This document shows positions 1 through 9,341 of a DNA stretch of 64,000 nt, piece by piece. The notes beneath the pieces were generated by a model, which saw only the letters and a program-made list of their open reading frames with translations, made no database searches and was not told the DNA's origin. This DNA is from Streptomyces capitiformicae (GTDB taxonomy: Bacteria; Actinomycetota; Actinomycetes; Streptomycetales; Streptomycetaceae), in contig NZ_CP022161.1 of NCBI RefSeq assembly GCF_002214185.1, positions 7,819,486 through 7,883,485 on the forward strand. The letters run 5' to 3'. The position numbers were made by a program, and so were the translations under genes. Within the stretch, counting starts at the first letter, position 1. Each line of letters opens with the position of its first letter.

Positions 1-209
1 CCGGTACGCCGCTGCCCTTCACCGCCGAAGGGCAGGGCGCGGCGGCGGCGATCGCGGTGGTGGCGACGGTGCTGCTGGTGGCGGCGCGGGACCGCTTCGA
101 CAGCGGCCGTCCGCTCGGTCCTTCCCTCGGATCCCTTCGATCCCTTCGATCCCTCCGATCCCTCCGATCCCTCCGATCCCTTCGAATCGCAGCCAGGAGG
201 CTGTCATGA
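1..209 (+). CDS. 3' end of a membrane protein gene (partial)
   Basis: Open from the window edge to a TGA at 207-209, in the frame beginning at base 3. The visible 68 residues contain a hydrophobic segment (an Ala/Val/Leu-rich stretch ending near VAARDRF), which looks like a last transmembrane helix. It is followed by a short cytoplasmic-looking tail of about six Ser-Leu-Arg repeats encoded by 9-bp DNA repeats. The stop overlaps the ATG of the ABC ATPase (ATGA), so the two genes are translationally coupled and this protein is probably another membrane part of the same transporter. The family cannot be named from the tail. Confidence 0.6.
   Translation, partial: GTPLPFTAEGQGAAAAIAVVATVLLVAARDRFDSGRPLGPSLGSLRSLRSLRSLRSLRSLRIAARRLS
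130..183 (+). repeat. 9-bp tandem repeat encoding Ser-Leu-Arg units
   Basis: Six head-to-tail copies of a 9-bp unit (gatcccttc or gatccctcc) lie in phase with the codons of the truncated first gene. They give it a basic, serine-rich C-terminal tail. Copy number of such a repeat can change without breaking the frame. Confidence 0.85.
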
Positions 210-1114
210 CACGACCCGCGGTTACCCGACCCACGGTCACACGTCCCACGGTCTCGGCCGCCGGGCTGGCCCTGAGCTATCGCGGTACGAGGGCGGTGGA
301 CGACGTGACGCTGCGGCTCACCGAAGGCGTCACGGGTCTGCTCGGGCCGAACGGCGCGGGCAAAACGACGCTGTTGCGGATCCTGGCGACGGCGACGCCG
401 CCGGACGACGGGGCGTTCACCGTCCTCGGGCACGACCCCAGCACGGTCCGCGGACGGCAGGACGCACGCAGGGCACTGGGCTATCTGCCGCAGAACCCCG
501 GCTTCCATCCGGACTTCACCGCCTTCGAGTTCGTCGACTACGTGGCGATCCTCAAGGAGCTGACGGACCGGCGGACCCGGCACGCCGAGGCCCGGCGGGT
601 CCTCGACGCGGTCGGTCTGGCGGAGGTGCGCGGCAAGCGGATCCGGAAACTCTCCGGCGGTATGCGGCAGCGGGTGGCGCTGGCGGCGGCCCTGGTCGGC
701 GATCCGGGGTTCCTGGTCCTGGACGAGCCCACGGTCGGGCTGGACCCGGAACAGCGGATGCGGTTCCGGGAGCTGATCGCGGAGGCCGGCGAGGGCCGGA
801 CGGTGCTGCTGTCCACCCATCAGACGGAGGACGTGGCCATGCTGTGCCACCGGGTGGTGGTGATGGTCAAGGGCCGGGTGCGGTTCGACGGCACGGCCGC
901 CGAGCTGACGGCGGTCGCCGACGGCCGGGTGTGGAGCAGCGCGGAGCGGCAGCCGGGCGCCAGAGCCGGATGGCGCACCGGGACGGGCGAGTTCCGCAAC
1001 GTCGGCGATCCGCCGGCGGGCGCCCGGCTGGTCGAGCCGACGCTGGAAGACGGCTATCTGCTGGCGCTCGGCGGCGACACGGGGACGGGGACGGGGACGG
1101 GGGCGGCGGCATGA
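206..1114 (+). CDS. ABC transporter ATP-binding protein
   Basis: Nucleotide-binding subunit (302 aa) of an ABC transporter of the multidrug/Nod type. It shows Walker A GPNGAGKTT near residue 48, signature LSGGMRQR near 150, Walker B FLVLDEPTVGLD directly after it, and an H-loop histidine in STHQTEDV. The start is ATG 206 with AGGAGG six bases upstream, overlapping the previous stop. The C-terminus is a run of Gly-Thr pairs from a gggac repeat. Its TGA overlaps the ATG of the permease, so the genes form one coupled operon. The substrate cannot be inferred. Confidence 0.9.
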   Translation: MTRPAVTRPTVTRPTVSAAGLALSYRGTRAVDDVTLRLTEGVTGLLGPNGAGKTTLLRILATATPPDDGAFTVLGHDPSTVRGRQDARRALGYLPQNPGFHPDFTAFEFVDYVAILKELTDRRTRHAEARRVLDAVGLAEVRGKRIRKLSGGMRQRVALAAALVGDPGFLVLDEPTVGLDPEQRMRFRELIAEAGEGRTVLLSTHQTEDVAMLCHRVVVMVKGRVRFDGTAAELTAVADGRVWSSAERQPGARAGWRTGTGEFRNVGDPPAGARLVEPTLEDGYLLALGGDTGTGTGTGAAA

Positions 1115-2637
1115 CGGCCGTGACCGAGACCCGGGCCGTGGCACCGGCTCCGGCGCGGGCCGCGGACGGGCGGCGGGCGGTGCTCGCGCTGGCCCGGGTG
1201 GAGGCACGGCGCCTGTTGCTGCATCCGCTGGTCCTGGCCGCCCTGGTGGCCTACCTGACGCTCGTGCTGTGGCCGGGCGGCGAGCCGGAGGACGCCTATC
1301 CGGTCCTGCAGGACATCGACCGTGAGACACAGCTGGGACAGCTGATGCTGGGGCTCGCGGTGATGATCGCCGCGAACCTGGCGGTGCTGCGCTCCCACCG
1401 GCGGGGCACGGACGGGTCTTTCGGGGTGCTGGTGGTGCTGCCGTGGCAGCGCACCTGTGCGCATGCGCTGTCGGTGCTGCCGACGGTGCTGGTGGGGGCG
1501 CTGATCGTGGCGGGCCAGTTCACTGCCCAGGCGCTGAAGCCCGGGGCGGTGGGCCACGGTTCGGTGTTCGAGCTGGCGACCGGGCCGTTGCTGATCCTCC
1601 TGCCCGCGATCCTGGGAGTGCTGCTGGGCCGGGTGGTCCGGTCGGCCTTCGCGGCCCCGCTGGCCGTGGTCGCCTTCCTCGCGATCAGCATGGTCTTCGT
1701 GGCCGACTCGCAGAGCCCGGCCTGGCTGCGCGGGATGGCGCCCGTGCTGTTCGACGAGGGTGCGCGACCGCTGCCGTACGACCTGCTGGGGCGGCCCGCG
1801 GGATGGCACGCGCTGTACCTGCTGGCGCTCTCGGTGCTGGCGGCGGCCGGCGCGGCCCTGGTGAGCGGTGGCCGGACGCGGGCCGTACGGGTCACCGCCG
1901 TGGCGGCGTTCGGCGCGGTTGTGACCGCCGTCGTGTTCCAGGGCATGGCGCCGTCGGACGCGGTGCGCGAGGCACGGAAGGTGGCGACCCGTGACCCGGC
2001 GGCGGTGCAGGACTGCGAGCGGCGCGAGGCGACGACGTACTGCGCCTTTCCCGAGTTCACCCCCTGGATCGACGAATGGGCCCGGGTGACGGACAGGGCG
2101 CGGTCGCTGGCCGGCGATCCGGACAGGACGCGGGAACTGACCGTACGGCAGAAGGTCGCCGCAGTCGACGGACCGTCGGACAGGTCGAACCTCTCGCCCG
2201 CCGGGCCCGGCGAGTTGACGGCGAGCACGGCGTGGGGCGGTGAGCGGGAGCTGGAGTTCGCCGCGAGCGTCGCCCGGGGGCTGGTGGTCGGGCACGAACA
2301 GTACGGGGGAGCGTACTGCGACGCGCGGGGGGTGCTGATGGTCTGGCTGGCGATCCGCGCGACCCGGGACGGCGAGGCCCTGTTCGAGAAAACCGGGGAC
2401 AACTACAACAGCCCCGGCGTGATCCAGGCACCGGTCTTCGCGCTCTCCCTGCGTGGCCGCGAGTACGCCGTCGTCCAGCGGCTGCTCGCCGAGCCCCGGC
2501 CGGAAGTGGATCGCAGGGTGAAGGCGTCCTGGGCCGAGCTCTCCGCCCCCGGCACGACCACCGACCGCGCGGCCGCGCTGCTGGGCGTCACCGCCCCGGC
2601 CGAGACGGCCGACGACCGCGAGTGGCGGTGCGCATGA
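1111..2637 (+). CDS. ABC transporter membrane protein
   Basis: A 508-residue membrane protein starting at ATG 1111 (ATGA overlap with the ATPase gene). The N-terminal half has about six hydrophobic segments, from LLLHPLVLAALVAYLTLVLW near residue 35 to the TAVAAFGAVVTAVVF segment. A long, probably extracytoplasmic C-terminal region of some 240 residues follows, with paired cysteines (DCERREATTYC). It is likely the membrane-spanning subunit working with the ATPase just upstream. An earlier in-frame ATG inside the ATPase gene is rejected because it would add about 90 residues of antisense-like sequence. Confidence 0.8.
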   Translation: MTAVTETRAVAPAPARAADGRRAVLALARVEARRLLLHPLVLAALVAYLTLVLWPGGEPEDAYPVLQDIDRETQLGQLMLGLAVMIAANLAVLRSHRRGTDGSFGVLVVLPWQRTCAHALSVLPTVLVGALIVAGQFTAQALKPGAVGHGSVFELATGPLLILLPAILGVLLGRVVRSAFAAPLAVVAFLAISMVFVADSQSPAWLRGMAPVLFDEGARPLPYDLLGRPAGWHALYLLALSVLAAAGAALVSGGRTRAVRVTAVAAFGAVVTAVVFQGMAPSDAVREARKVATRDPAAVQDCERREATTYCAFPEFTPWIDEWARVTDRARSLAGDPDRTRELTVRQKVAAVDGPSDRSNLSPAGPGELTASTAWGGERELEFAASVARGLVVGHEQYGGAYCDARGVLMVWLAIRATRDGEALFEKTGDNYNSPGVIQAPVFALSLRGREYAVVQRLLAEPRPEVDRRVKASWAELSAPGTTTDRAAALLGVTAPAETADDREWRCA

Positions 2638-3319
2638 GGCGGCGGGCCTTGGTGGTGGCGGCTCTGGTACGGCCCACGCTGCGGTCGCTGCCGTGGACAC
2701 TGTTCGCCGCCGGCTGGGGGCTGGGGCTGGCCGTCGCCGCCGTACCGGTGCTGTTCTCGATGGAGCTCTCGGCGGAGGTGCTGGTCAACGTGGTGCGGGC
2801 GGCCGCGCTGTGCGGGGCGGTGGGGATGGCGTTCGTCCTGGACGATCCCGCCCGGCACACCACCGCTGTCCCCCCGTACCGCGTCCGCTGCGGCAGGCGC
2901 TGCGCGTGGCCGTCGTGTGGCTGGTGGGCGCGGCGTGGTGGACGGTGGTGCTGGGCGTCGTCCGGGCGGGCGCCGATCCCGCGCAAGGAGCCGCGCTGCC
3001 GTCGGGCGGGTTGACGGTCGAGGCCGGCGCGCTGTCCGGGCTGGCGTTCGCGCTGGCCGGGGCGGTGGTGCGGTTCAGCGAGATCCGGCTGCCGGGGCCG
3101 GCCGTGGCGGGCGCCGTGCTCGCGCTGCCGATCACCGCCGGTGCGCTCCTCCCGCCACGCTTCGCGCTGTTCGTACCAGCGGGCGACCCGCGCTGGGCGG
3201 ACGCCCATGCGCTGTGGGCCGGGATTCTGATCGCCGTGCTCGCCATCTGGGCGGTGTGCGGAGCGGAGCCGCGCCGCCGACGCGGTGGCGTGCGTCGACG
3301 GCGTGGCGAGGGCGTTTGA
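2634..3319 (+). pseudogene. Frameshifted ABC transporter membrane gene
   Basis: Starts at ATG 2634 overlapping the previous stop. The first ~80 residues (MRRRALVVAALV..., a hydrophobic helix, then a FVLDDPARHTTAVP stretch) are in one frame. The natural continuation (RPLRQALRVAVVWLVGAAWW, further helices, basic tail) is in another, ending at the TGA at 3317-3319. Adding one C to the six-C run at 2870-2875 joins them smoothly into a ~228-residue membrane protein. The gene is therefore either a recent pseudogene or carries an assembly error. The operon position suggests a second permease. Confidence 0.7.
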
Positions 3320-3343
3320 CCGGTGTGGTGGTGGCGTTTGACG

Positions 3344-3383
3344 GGCTGCATCGGTTCGTGCCCGGCTGCATCGGTTCGTGCCC
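3344..3383 (+). repeat. Perfect 20-bp tandem duplication
   Basis: Two adjacent identical copies of ggctgcatcggttcgtgccc sit in the short gap between the ABC operon and the convergent regulator remnant, just before the regulator's stop codon. No coding role is apparent. Confidence 0.9.
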
Positions 3384-3386
3384 GTC

Positions 3387-3985
3387 TCACGGTCTGCGTT
3401 CGCACGCGCAGTCGCCCGGCTCGCCGTCCTCCAACAGGCCGCTCTTGGCGGTCAGATAGGCGAGCTGGGCGCGGCTGTTGCTGCCGAGCATGTCGCCGAC
3501 CTTCTTCAGATGACTGGCGACGGTACGGGTGCTGATACCGAGCCGGCCCGCGATGGCGGCGTCGGTGTAGCCGTCGACCATGAGCCGGAGCACATGCAGC
3601 CGGGTCTCGTCGGTGAGCAGTGGGGGGCGTTGCTGGTCGTGCTCTTGGACGACCGGCCTCGCCCGCTCCCAGGCGTACTCGAACGCCGAGACCAGGAAGT
3701 GCACGACGCCGGGGTCGGTGACCTTGAGGGCGTGGGTGCCGTGGTCCTTGCCCATGTCGGGATGAAGGCGACGGCACGGTCGCAGATGATCATCCGGTCG
3801 AAGACCTCGTCGACGGTGCGTACCTCGACGCCCAGCTCGGTGACCTGCTTGATGTAGTCGAGCGTCGGGCCGTGGGCGCGGATGGTGTGCTGGTACAGCG
3901 TGCGCTGCTTCACGCCCTTGCGGTGCGCCTCCAGGGTGCGCGCCAGCGCCTTGACCAGGACCTCCTCGGGGCGGCGGCCGCCGGG
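3387..3985 (-). pseudogene. Truncated, frameshifted LuxR-type regulator
   Basis: On the minus strand the 3' part encodes a clear LuxR/GerE helix-turn-helix: LRLMVDGYTDAAIAGRLGIS then RTVASHLKKVGDMLGSNSRAQLAYL. The upstream part (KQRTLYQHTIRAHGPTLDY, EVFDRMIICDRAVAFIP) lies in a different frame, shifted near 3755-3762. It is the effector-binding region typical of Streptomyces TrmB-like/LuxR regulators. Homology runs up to about GGRPEEVLVKALARTLEAH and then stops abruptly at ~3985, where an unrelated MFS fragment begins on the other strand. Both the missing 5' end and the frameshift make this a pseudogene. Confidence 0.8.
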
Positions 3986-4269
3986 ACCCCTTCGTCCCGT
4001 CCTTCGACATCTGGGTCGCCCGCAAGGTCCCCGCGGACCGCCTCGCCAAGGCCATGGGCGCCATGCACTTCTTCCGCAGCGCGGGCAACATGGTCGGCTC
4101 CCACCTGGCCGGCGCCCTCTTCGACCTGGCCCTCTCCTGGAACGTCCCGGGCGCCAACTGGTACGTCGCCGCCGCGTGCGCCGTCATCTGCCTGGTCAGC
4201 AGGGACGAGGCACCGGGGGAGAACCCCGAGACGACCCCCGAGCAGGAACCGGCGGAGGCGGCGGTATAG
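3985..4269 (+). pseudogene. 3' fragment of an MFS transporter gene
   Basis: The frame reading DPFVPSFDIWVARKVPADRL then AMHFFRSAGNMVGSHLAGAL and a final hydrophobic segment (NWYVAAACAVICLV) ends in a polar acidic tail and a TAG at 4267-4269. It resembles the last helices and tail of a major facilitator exporter. No start codon or N-terminal part is present, because the sequence joins the regulator remnant at ~3985. An in-frame ATG at 4054 could in principle give a 71-residue peptide, but that is probably not functional. Confidence 0.65.
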
Positions 4270-4375
4270 CGAAGGTCAGCCCCGTACTGTCAAGCCCGGC
4301 AGAGGAAAACCACTCGATCGCCTCGATCGCCGTCAACCCCCCGAAACGCCAGGGAGCCTTTGCCAGCATGCCCTC

Positions 4376-4699
4376 ATGAACGAAGATCCCTTCCTGGAGA
4401 GCGCCGAACAGTTCGTGCTCTACCTGGCCGAGCTCCAGAGCACCCTCGATCCCGAGTCGTACGACCTGCTGCTGCGCATCCTCAAGGGCACGAACGAGGC
4501 GCTGGTCCACCGAGGCGTGGAGCTGGACATCCCCCTCTCCCCCCGAGAGCGGCAACTCTTCACCCCCGAATTCGGCCACCGCCTGACCAAACTCCTCGAC
4601 CACCTGACCCCCCGGTGCGCCGATCTGGACGCGGAGAGCGAGTACCTGCGCCGAGAGGTGGAAGCGATCGCCAGGGCCAGCGGAATGAGCGCCTCGTAA
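4376..4699 (+). CDS. Hypothetical protein, 107 aa
   Basis: Starts ATG 4376 and ends TAA at 4697-4699. It is a soluble, acidic, predicted all-helical protein (MNEDPFLESAEQFVLYLAEL..., ...RREVEAIARASGMSAS) without signal peptide or membrane segment. High GC3 and a continuous amphipathic pattern support coding. No family is recognised. It stands alone, followed by a GC-rich inverted repeat that probably ends transcription. Confidence 0.65.
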   Translation: MNEDPFLESAEQFVLYLAELQSTLDPESYDLLLRILKGTNEALVHRGVELDIPLSPRERQLFTPEFGHRLTKLLDHLTPRCADLDAESEYLRREVEAIARASGMSAS

Positions 4700-4700
4700 G

Positions 4701-4850
4701 CTGCGGGTGGGTGGGAGCGCCCCTTCAGGGGCGCGGGGAACTGCGCGAGCGACCCCCACCCACCCGCAGTCGCCAACGAACCCGATCTCCCGAGCTCCTG
4801 GGCGGGGGTCGAAGGGGGCGGCAGCCCTCCGCGGGGGCGAGAAATATTGC
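4701..4850. repeat. GC-rich dispersed inverted-repeat element, copy 1
   Basis: An outer 15-bp inverted repeat (ctgcgggtgggtggg at 4701-4715 with its complement at 4755-4769) encloses an inner hairpin gcgccccttcaggggcgc (4717-4734), followed by the core ggggaactgcgcga. The same core recurs near 14.5, 56.8 and 59.3 kb. It lies between genes and resembles the abundant intergenic repeats of Streptomyces genomes. It could act as a terminator. Confidence 0.75.
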
Positions 4851-4919
4851 GCGGGATGAAATCCGCTGCTCCCGGCGTTGCGCCTTCCGGAAGGCACCGG
4901 ACAACAAGGAGGGCACCAC

Positions 4920-7900
4920 GTGGCTGTGCAACAGGGGGAGGCACCCACAGAGGCACCCACAGAGGCACCCGCAGAGAAGAAATCCGGCTGGGCGCACCGC
5001 CTCGCCGCCTACGCCTGGCGCTACCCCAAGGACGTCATCCTCGCCCTCGGCTCCTCCCTGGCCGGCATGGCCCTCATGGCCCTCGTCCCCCTGATCACCA
5101 AGGTGATCATCGACGACGTCATCGGCGACAAGACCCGCGACATGGCCCCCTGGGCCGGCGCCCTCGTCGTTTCCGCCGCCCTCGTCTACGTCTTCACCTA
5201 CATCCGCCGCTACTACGGCGGCCGCCTCGCCCTCGACGTCCAGCACGACCTCCGCACGGAGATGTACGGCACGATCACCCGCCTCGACGGCCGCCGCCAG
5301 GACGACCTGTCCACGGGCCAGGTCGTCGGCCGCGCGACCAGCGACCTCCAGCTGATCCAGGGCCTGCTCTTCATGCTGCCGATGACCATCGGCAACTTCC
5401 TCCTCTTCCTGATCTCCCTCGTCGTCATGGCGTGGCTGTCGCTCCCCCTCACCCTCGTCGCCCTCGCCGTGGCACCCGCCCTGTGGTGGATCGCCGAACG
5501 CAGCCGCACCAAGCTCCACCCGGCCACCTGGTACGCCCAGGCCCAGGCCGCCGCCGTGGCGGGCGTCGTCGACGGCGCGGTCAGCGGCGTACGCGTCGTC
5601 AAGGGCTTCGGGCAAGAGGAGCAGGAAACCGGCAAACTCCGCGAAGTCGGCCGCCGCCTCTTCGCGGGCCGCCTCCGCACCATCCGCTTCAACTCCAGGT
5701 ACACCCCCGCCCTGCAGGCCGTCCCCGCCCTCGGCCAGGTCGCGATGCTGGCGCTCGGCGGCTGGCTGGCGGTGCGCGGACACATCACGCTCGGTACGTT
5801 CGTCGCGTTCTCCGCGTACCTTGCCCAGCTGGTCGGCCCGGTCCGCATGCTCGCCATGGTCCTCACCGTCGGCCAGCAGGCGAGGGCCGGCACCGAGCGC
5901 GTCCTGGAGCTGATCGACACCGAGCCGACGCTCACCGGCGGCACCAAGACCCTCCCCGCCGACGCGCCCGCGACGGTCGAGTTCGACGACGTGTCGTTCG
6001 GGTACGACGACGGGCACCCCGTCCTCCAAGGCCTCTCCTTCGAGATCCGTCCCGGCGAGACCCTCGCCGTCGTCGGCGCGTCCGGCTCCGGCAAGTCGAC
6101 CGTCTCCCTCCTCCTCCCGCGCTTCTACGACGTGACCCGGGGCGCCGTCCTCATCGGCGGCCAGGACGTCCGCGAACTGACCTTCGATTCCCTCCGCGCC
6201 GCGATCGGGCTCGTCCCCGAGGATTCGTTCCTCTTCTCCGACACCGTCCGCAGCAACATCGCGTACGGCCGCCCCGACGCCACCGACGAGCAGATCGAGA
6301 CGGCCGCCCGCACCGCCCAGGCGGACCGTTTCATCGCCGGATTGCCCGACGGCTACGACACCAAGGTCGGCGAACACGGCCTGACCCTCTCCGGCGGTCA
6401 GCGCCAGCGCATCGCCCTCGCCCGCGCGATCCTCACCGACCCCCGCCTCCTCGTCCTCGACGACGCGACCTCCGCCGTGGACGCCCGCGTCGAACACGAG
6501 ATCCACGAGGCGCTCGGCCACGTCATGGCGGGCCGCACGACCCTCCTCATCGCCCACCGCCGCTCCACCCTCGGCCTCGCCGACCGCATCGCCGTCCTCG
6601 ACGAGGGCCGCCTCGCCGACATCGGCACCCACGAGGAGCTGGAACGCCGCTCCGCCCTGTACCGCCGCCTGCTCACCGACCCCGACGAGCTGGGCGGTGT
6701 CTCGCCCGGCCACGTCCAGCCGTCGCAGCCCGTCGAGGACATGTCGATACGGGACGAACTGGACGCCGAGTTCGACGCCGAGCGCGGCATCACCCCCCGG
6801 CTGTGGACCGGCGACCGGGAGCCCAGGGACACCGCCTTCGACGGCACCCCCGCCACCCCCGAACTCCTCGCCCAGGTCGAGGCGCTGCCCCCGGCGACCG
6901 ACACTCCCGGCATCGACGAGGCCCGCGCGGTCGCCCCGGAGGACTCCTACGGCCTGAAACGCCTCCTGCGCGGCTTCGGCCTGCCCCTCCTCGTCAGCCT
7001 GGCCCTGGTCGCGACCGACGCCGGCATGGGCCTGCTGCTGCCCGTCCTGATCCGGAACGGCATCGACGACGGCGTCTCCCAGGCGGCCCTCGGCGGGGTC
7101 TGGGCCGCCTCCGTCCTCGCCCTCCTCTCGGTGATTGCCCAGTGGGCGGCCCAGGTCGGCGAGATGCGCATGACCGGCCGTACCGGCGAACGCGTCCTCT
7201 ACTCGCTCCGCCTGAAGATCTTCGCCCAGCTCCAGCGCCTCGGACTCGACTACTACGAGCGGGAGTTGACGGGCCGGATCATGACCCGGATGACGACCGA
7301 CGTCGACGCCCTTTCGACGTTCCTCCAGACCGGTCTGGTCACGGCCTTCGTCTCCGTCGTCACCTTCTTCGGCATCATGGTCGCCCTCGTCGTGATCGAC
7401 GTACAGCTCGCGCTCGTCGTCTTCGCGACGCTCCCGCCGCTGATCGTCTGCACGGTCTTCTTCCGCCGGGCGAGTGTGAAGGCGTACGAACTCGCCCGTG
7501 AGCGGGTGGCCGTGGTCAACGCGGACCTCCAGGAGTCGGTGGCCGGGCTGCGGATCGTGCAGGCGTTCCGCCGCGAGCGCGACAGCGGCGAGCGGTTCGC
7601 GGCCGGCAGCGACAGCTACCGCGAGGCGCGCGTCCACGGCCAGTGGCTGATCTCGATCTACTTCCCGTTCGTGCAGTTCCTGTCGATGGTGGCCGCCGCG
7701 GCCGTCCTGATCGTGGGCGCGCACCGGGTCGACGCGGGCACCCTCACCACCGGCGCCCTGGTCGCGTACCTCCTCTACATCGACCTGTTCTTCGCCCCCG
7801 TCCAGCAGCTCTCCCAGGTCTTCGACGGCTACCAGCAGGCCACCGTCTCCCTGGGCCGTATCCAGGAACTCCTCCAGGAGCCCACCTCCACGAAGGCCGC

Positions 7901-8681
7901 GGCCGAGCCCCTGGAGGTCCTCTCCCTGCGTGGCGACATCACCTTCGAGGGCGTGGACTTCGCCTACGGGTCCGCCGACGACGCGGAGGAGGCCCTGAGC
8001 GGGGTCTCGTTGACCATCCCCTCAGGGCAGACCGTCGCCTTCGTCGGCGAGACCGGCGCCGGCAAGTCCACCCTCGTCAAACTCGTCGCCCGCTTCTACG
8101 ACCCCACCGGCGGCCGGGTCACCGTCGACGGCACGGACCTGCGCGACCTCGACATCACGTCGTACCGCCACCGCCTGGGCGTCGTCCCGCAGGAGGCGTA
8201 CCTCTTCCAGGGCACGATCAGGGACGCCATCGCCTACGGCCGCCCCGACGCCACCGACGCGGAGGTGGAGGCCGCCGCCCGTGCCGTCGGCGCCCACGAC
8301 ATGATCGCCACCCTCGACGGCGGCTACCTCCACGAGGTCACCGAACGCGGCCGCAACCTGTCGGCCGGCCAGCGCCAGCTGATCGCCCTGGCCCGCGCCG
8401 AACTGGTCGACCCCGACATCCTGCTCCTCGACGAGGCGACCGCGGCCCTGGACCTGGCCACGGAAGCCCAGGTCAACCAGGCGACGGACCGCCTCGTCGG
8501 CCGCCGCACCACCCTCGTCGTGGCCCACCGCCTGACCACCGCCGCCCGCGCCGACCGCGTCGTCGTCATGGCCGACGGCCGGGTGGCGGAGGACGGCACC
8601 CACGACGAACTCCTGGCCCGGGACGGACGGTACGCGGAGCTGTGGCGGACGTTCGTGGGAGAGCCGGCCCTGAAGCCGTAG
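4920..8681 (+). CDS. Fused two-half ABC exporter (TMD-NBD-TMD-NBD)
   Basis: A 1253-aa protein carrying two complete half-transporters, normally two separate subunits. GTG 4920 is chosen because AAGGAGGG lies seven bases upstream. Half 1: transmembrane domain ~20-320, then Walker A GASGSGKST, signature LSGGQRQRIAL and Walker B LLVLDDATSAVDA. Half 2: transmembrane domain after ~680, Walker A GETGAGKST, signature LSAGQRQLIAL and Walker B ILLLDEATAALD. The first site has Asp where the catalytic Glu is expected, and the second signature is LSAGQ, so the two ATP sites are asymmetric as in heterodimeric exporters. The N-terminus carries a 12-bp repeat (EAPTEAPTEAP). Likely a multidrug or lipid exporter; the substrate is unknown. 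Confidence 0.93.
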   Translation: MAVQQGEAPTEAPTEAPAEKKSGWAHRLAAYAWRYPKDVILALGSSLAGMALMALVPLITKVIIDDVIGDKTRDMAPWAGALVVSAALVYVFTYIRRYYGGRLALDVQHDLRTEMYGTITRLDGRRQDDLSTGQVVGRATSDLQLIQGLLFMLPMTIGNFLLFLISLVVMAWLSLPLTLVALAVAPALWWIAERSRTKLHPATWYAQAQAAAVAGVVDGAVSGVRVVKGFGQEEQETGKLREVGRRLFAGRLRTIRFNSRYTPALQAVPALGQVAMLALGGWLAVRGHITLGTFVAFSAYLAQLVGPVRMLAMVLTVGQQARAGTERVLELIDTEPTLTGGTKTLPADAPATVEFDDVSFGYDDGHPVLQGLSFEIRPGETLAVVGASGSGKSTVSLLLPRFYDVTRGAVLIGGQDVRELTFDSLRAAIGLVPEDSFLFSDTVRSNIAYGRPDATDEQIETAARTAQADRFIAGLPDGYDTKVGEHGLTLSGGQRQRIALARAILTDPRLLVLDDATSAVDARVEHEIHEALGHVMAGRTTLLIAHRRSTLGLADRIAVLDEGRLADIGTHEELERRSALYRRLLTDPDELGGVSPGHVQPSQPVEDMSIRDELDAEFDAERGITPRLWTGDREPRDTAFDGTPATPELLAQVEALPPATDTPGIDEARAVAPEDSYGLKRLLRGFGLPLLVSLALVATDAGMGLLLPVLIRNGIDDGVSQAALGGVWAASVLALLSVIAQWAAQVGEMRMTGRTGERVLYSLRLKIFAQLQRLGLDYYERELTGRIMTRMTTDVDALSTFLQTGLVTAFVSVVTFFGIMVALVVIDVQLALVVFATLPPLIVCTVFFRRASVKAYELARERVAVVNADLQESVAGLRIVQAFRRERDSGERFAAGSDSYREARVHGQWLISIYFPFVQFLSMVAAAAVLIVGAHRVDAGTLTTGALVAYLLYIDLFFAPVQQLSQVFDGYQQATVSLGRIQELLQEPTSTKAAAEPLEVLSLRGDITFEGVDFAYGSADDAEEALSGVSLTIPSGQTVAFVGETGAGKSTLVKLVARFYDPTGGRVTVDGTDLRDLDITSYRHRLGVVPQEAYLFQGTIRDAIAYGRPDATDAEVEAAARAVGAHDMIATLDGGYLHEVTERGRNLSAGQRQLIALARAELVDPDILLLDEATAALDLATEAQVNQATDRLVGRRTTLVVAHRLTTAARADRVVVMADGRVAEDGTHDELLARDGRYAELWRTFVGEPALKP

Positions 8682-8781
8682 GAACCGCGGGCACAAGCCG
8701 TAGGAACCGTAGCCACGCAACCGCAGGCCCCACCTCCTGCGTCCGTACATCAGTACGGGCCGTGTGGCGGGAGGGGCAACA

Positions 8782-9183
8782 GTGAGCAGGGCAGCGAGGG
8801 GAGCGATGCGCCGGCCGACGGCGCTCGCGCTGGCCGTACTGACGACGGCGGGGCTGCTGACGCTGGCCGGACCGACGGCAAGCGCCGAGGCCGCCACCCC
8901 GTCCTGCTCCGGCCGCAAGGTACGGACCCTGACCTTCGACGCCGGCACTGTGCGGGTGTACCGCAAGGGCACCCGGTATGTCTGCGCCGTGCTCGTGCCC
9001 AAGAAGCGGCCCGGGAAGAAGACCCCCAAGGCGATCCTCCATATGCGGCCGTGGCGCGGCGAGTGGGTGCGCAACGCCAACCACCTCGCCGGCCCCGTGA
9101 CCGTCCACGCGGGCCGACGCTGCGTATGGATCCACGCACGGGTCGGCAAGAAGGAGTACGACTCCGGCTGGATCCTCCGCTGA
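8782..9183 (+). CDS. Small secreted protein, 133 aa
   Basis: Begins at GTG 8782 with GGGAGGGG upstream; an in-frame GTG at 8764 is possible but overlaps that ribosome site. A signal peptide is clear: basic MSRAARGAMRRP, a hydrophobic core (LALAVLTTAGLLTLA), then small residues around ASAEA. The mature ~100 residues are basic with three cysteines (TPSC, RYVC, RRCVW). They show a beta-rich pattern (RTLTFDAGTVRVYRKG) and end in a YDSGWILR tail. No enzyme motifs are visible. It lies ~100 bp after the exporter but has its own start signals. Confidence 0.7.
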   Translation: MSRAARGAMRRPTALALAVLTTAGLLTLAGPTASAEAATPSCSGRKVRTLTFDAGTVRVYRKGTRYVCAVLVPKKRPGKKTPKAILHMRPWRGEWVRNANHLAGPVTVHAGRRCVWIHARVGKKEYDSGWILR

Positions 9184-9341
9184 GCGTGAGCGTGAGCCTG
9201 ATCCCTGATCGAACCGCCGCCCCACACAGGGTTTTCCCTATCTCCCCCTGAAACAGCGCCAGTTGACCCGTCCTCCCCTGGTGTCCCACCAGCACGCTCG
9301 GATAGCTTCCGGCGCATAGCTGCCGCACAGGGGAGAAACGT

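Noticed and set aside
1054..2700. Long open frame on the minus strand opposite the ABC membrane gene
   Set aside because: Its Arg/Pro/Gly-rich composition and lack of motifs are typical of antisense frames in very GC-rich DNA.
4725..7724. A ~1000-codon minus-strand open frame opposite the fused exporter
   Set aside because: It lies opposite a strong ABC gene and reads Asp/Gly/Val/Ala-rich sequence without homology features; an artefact of codon bias.
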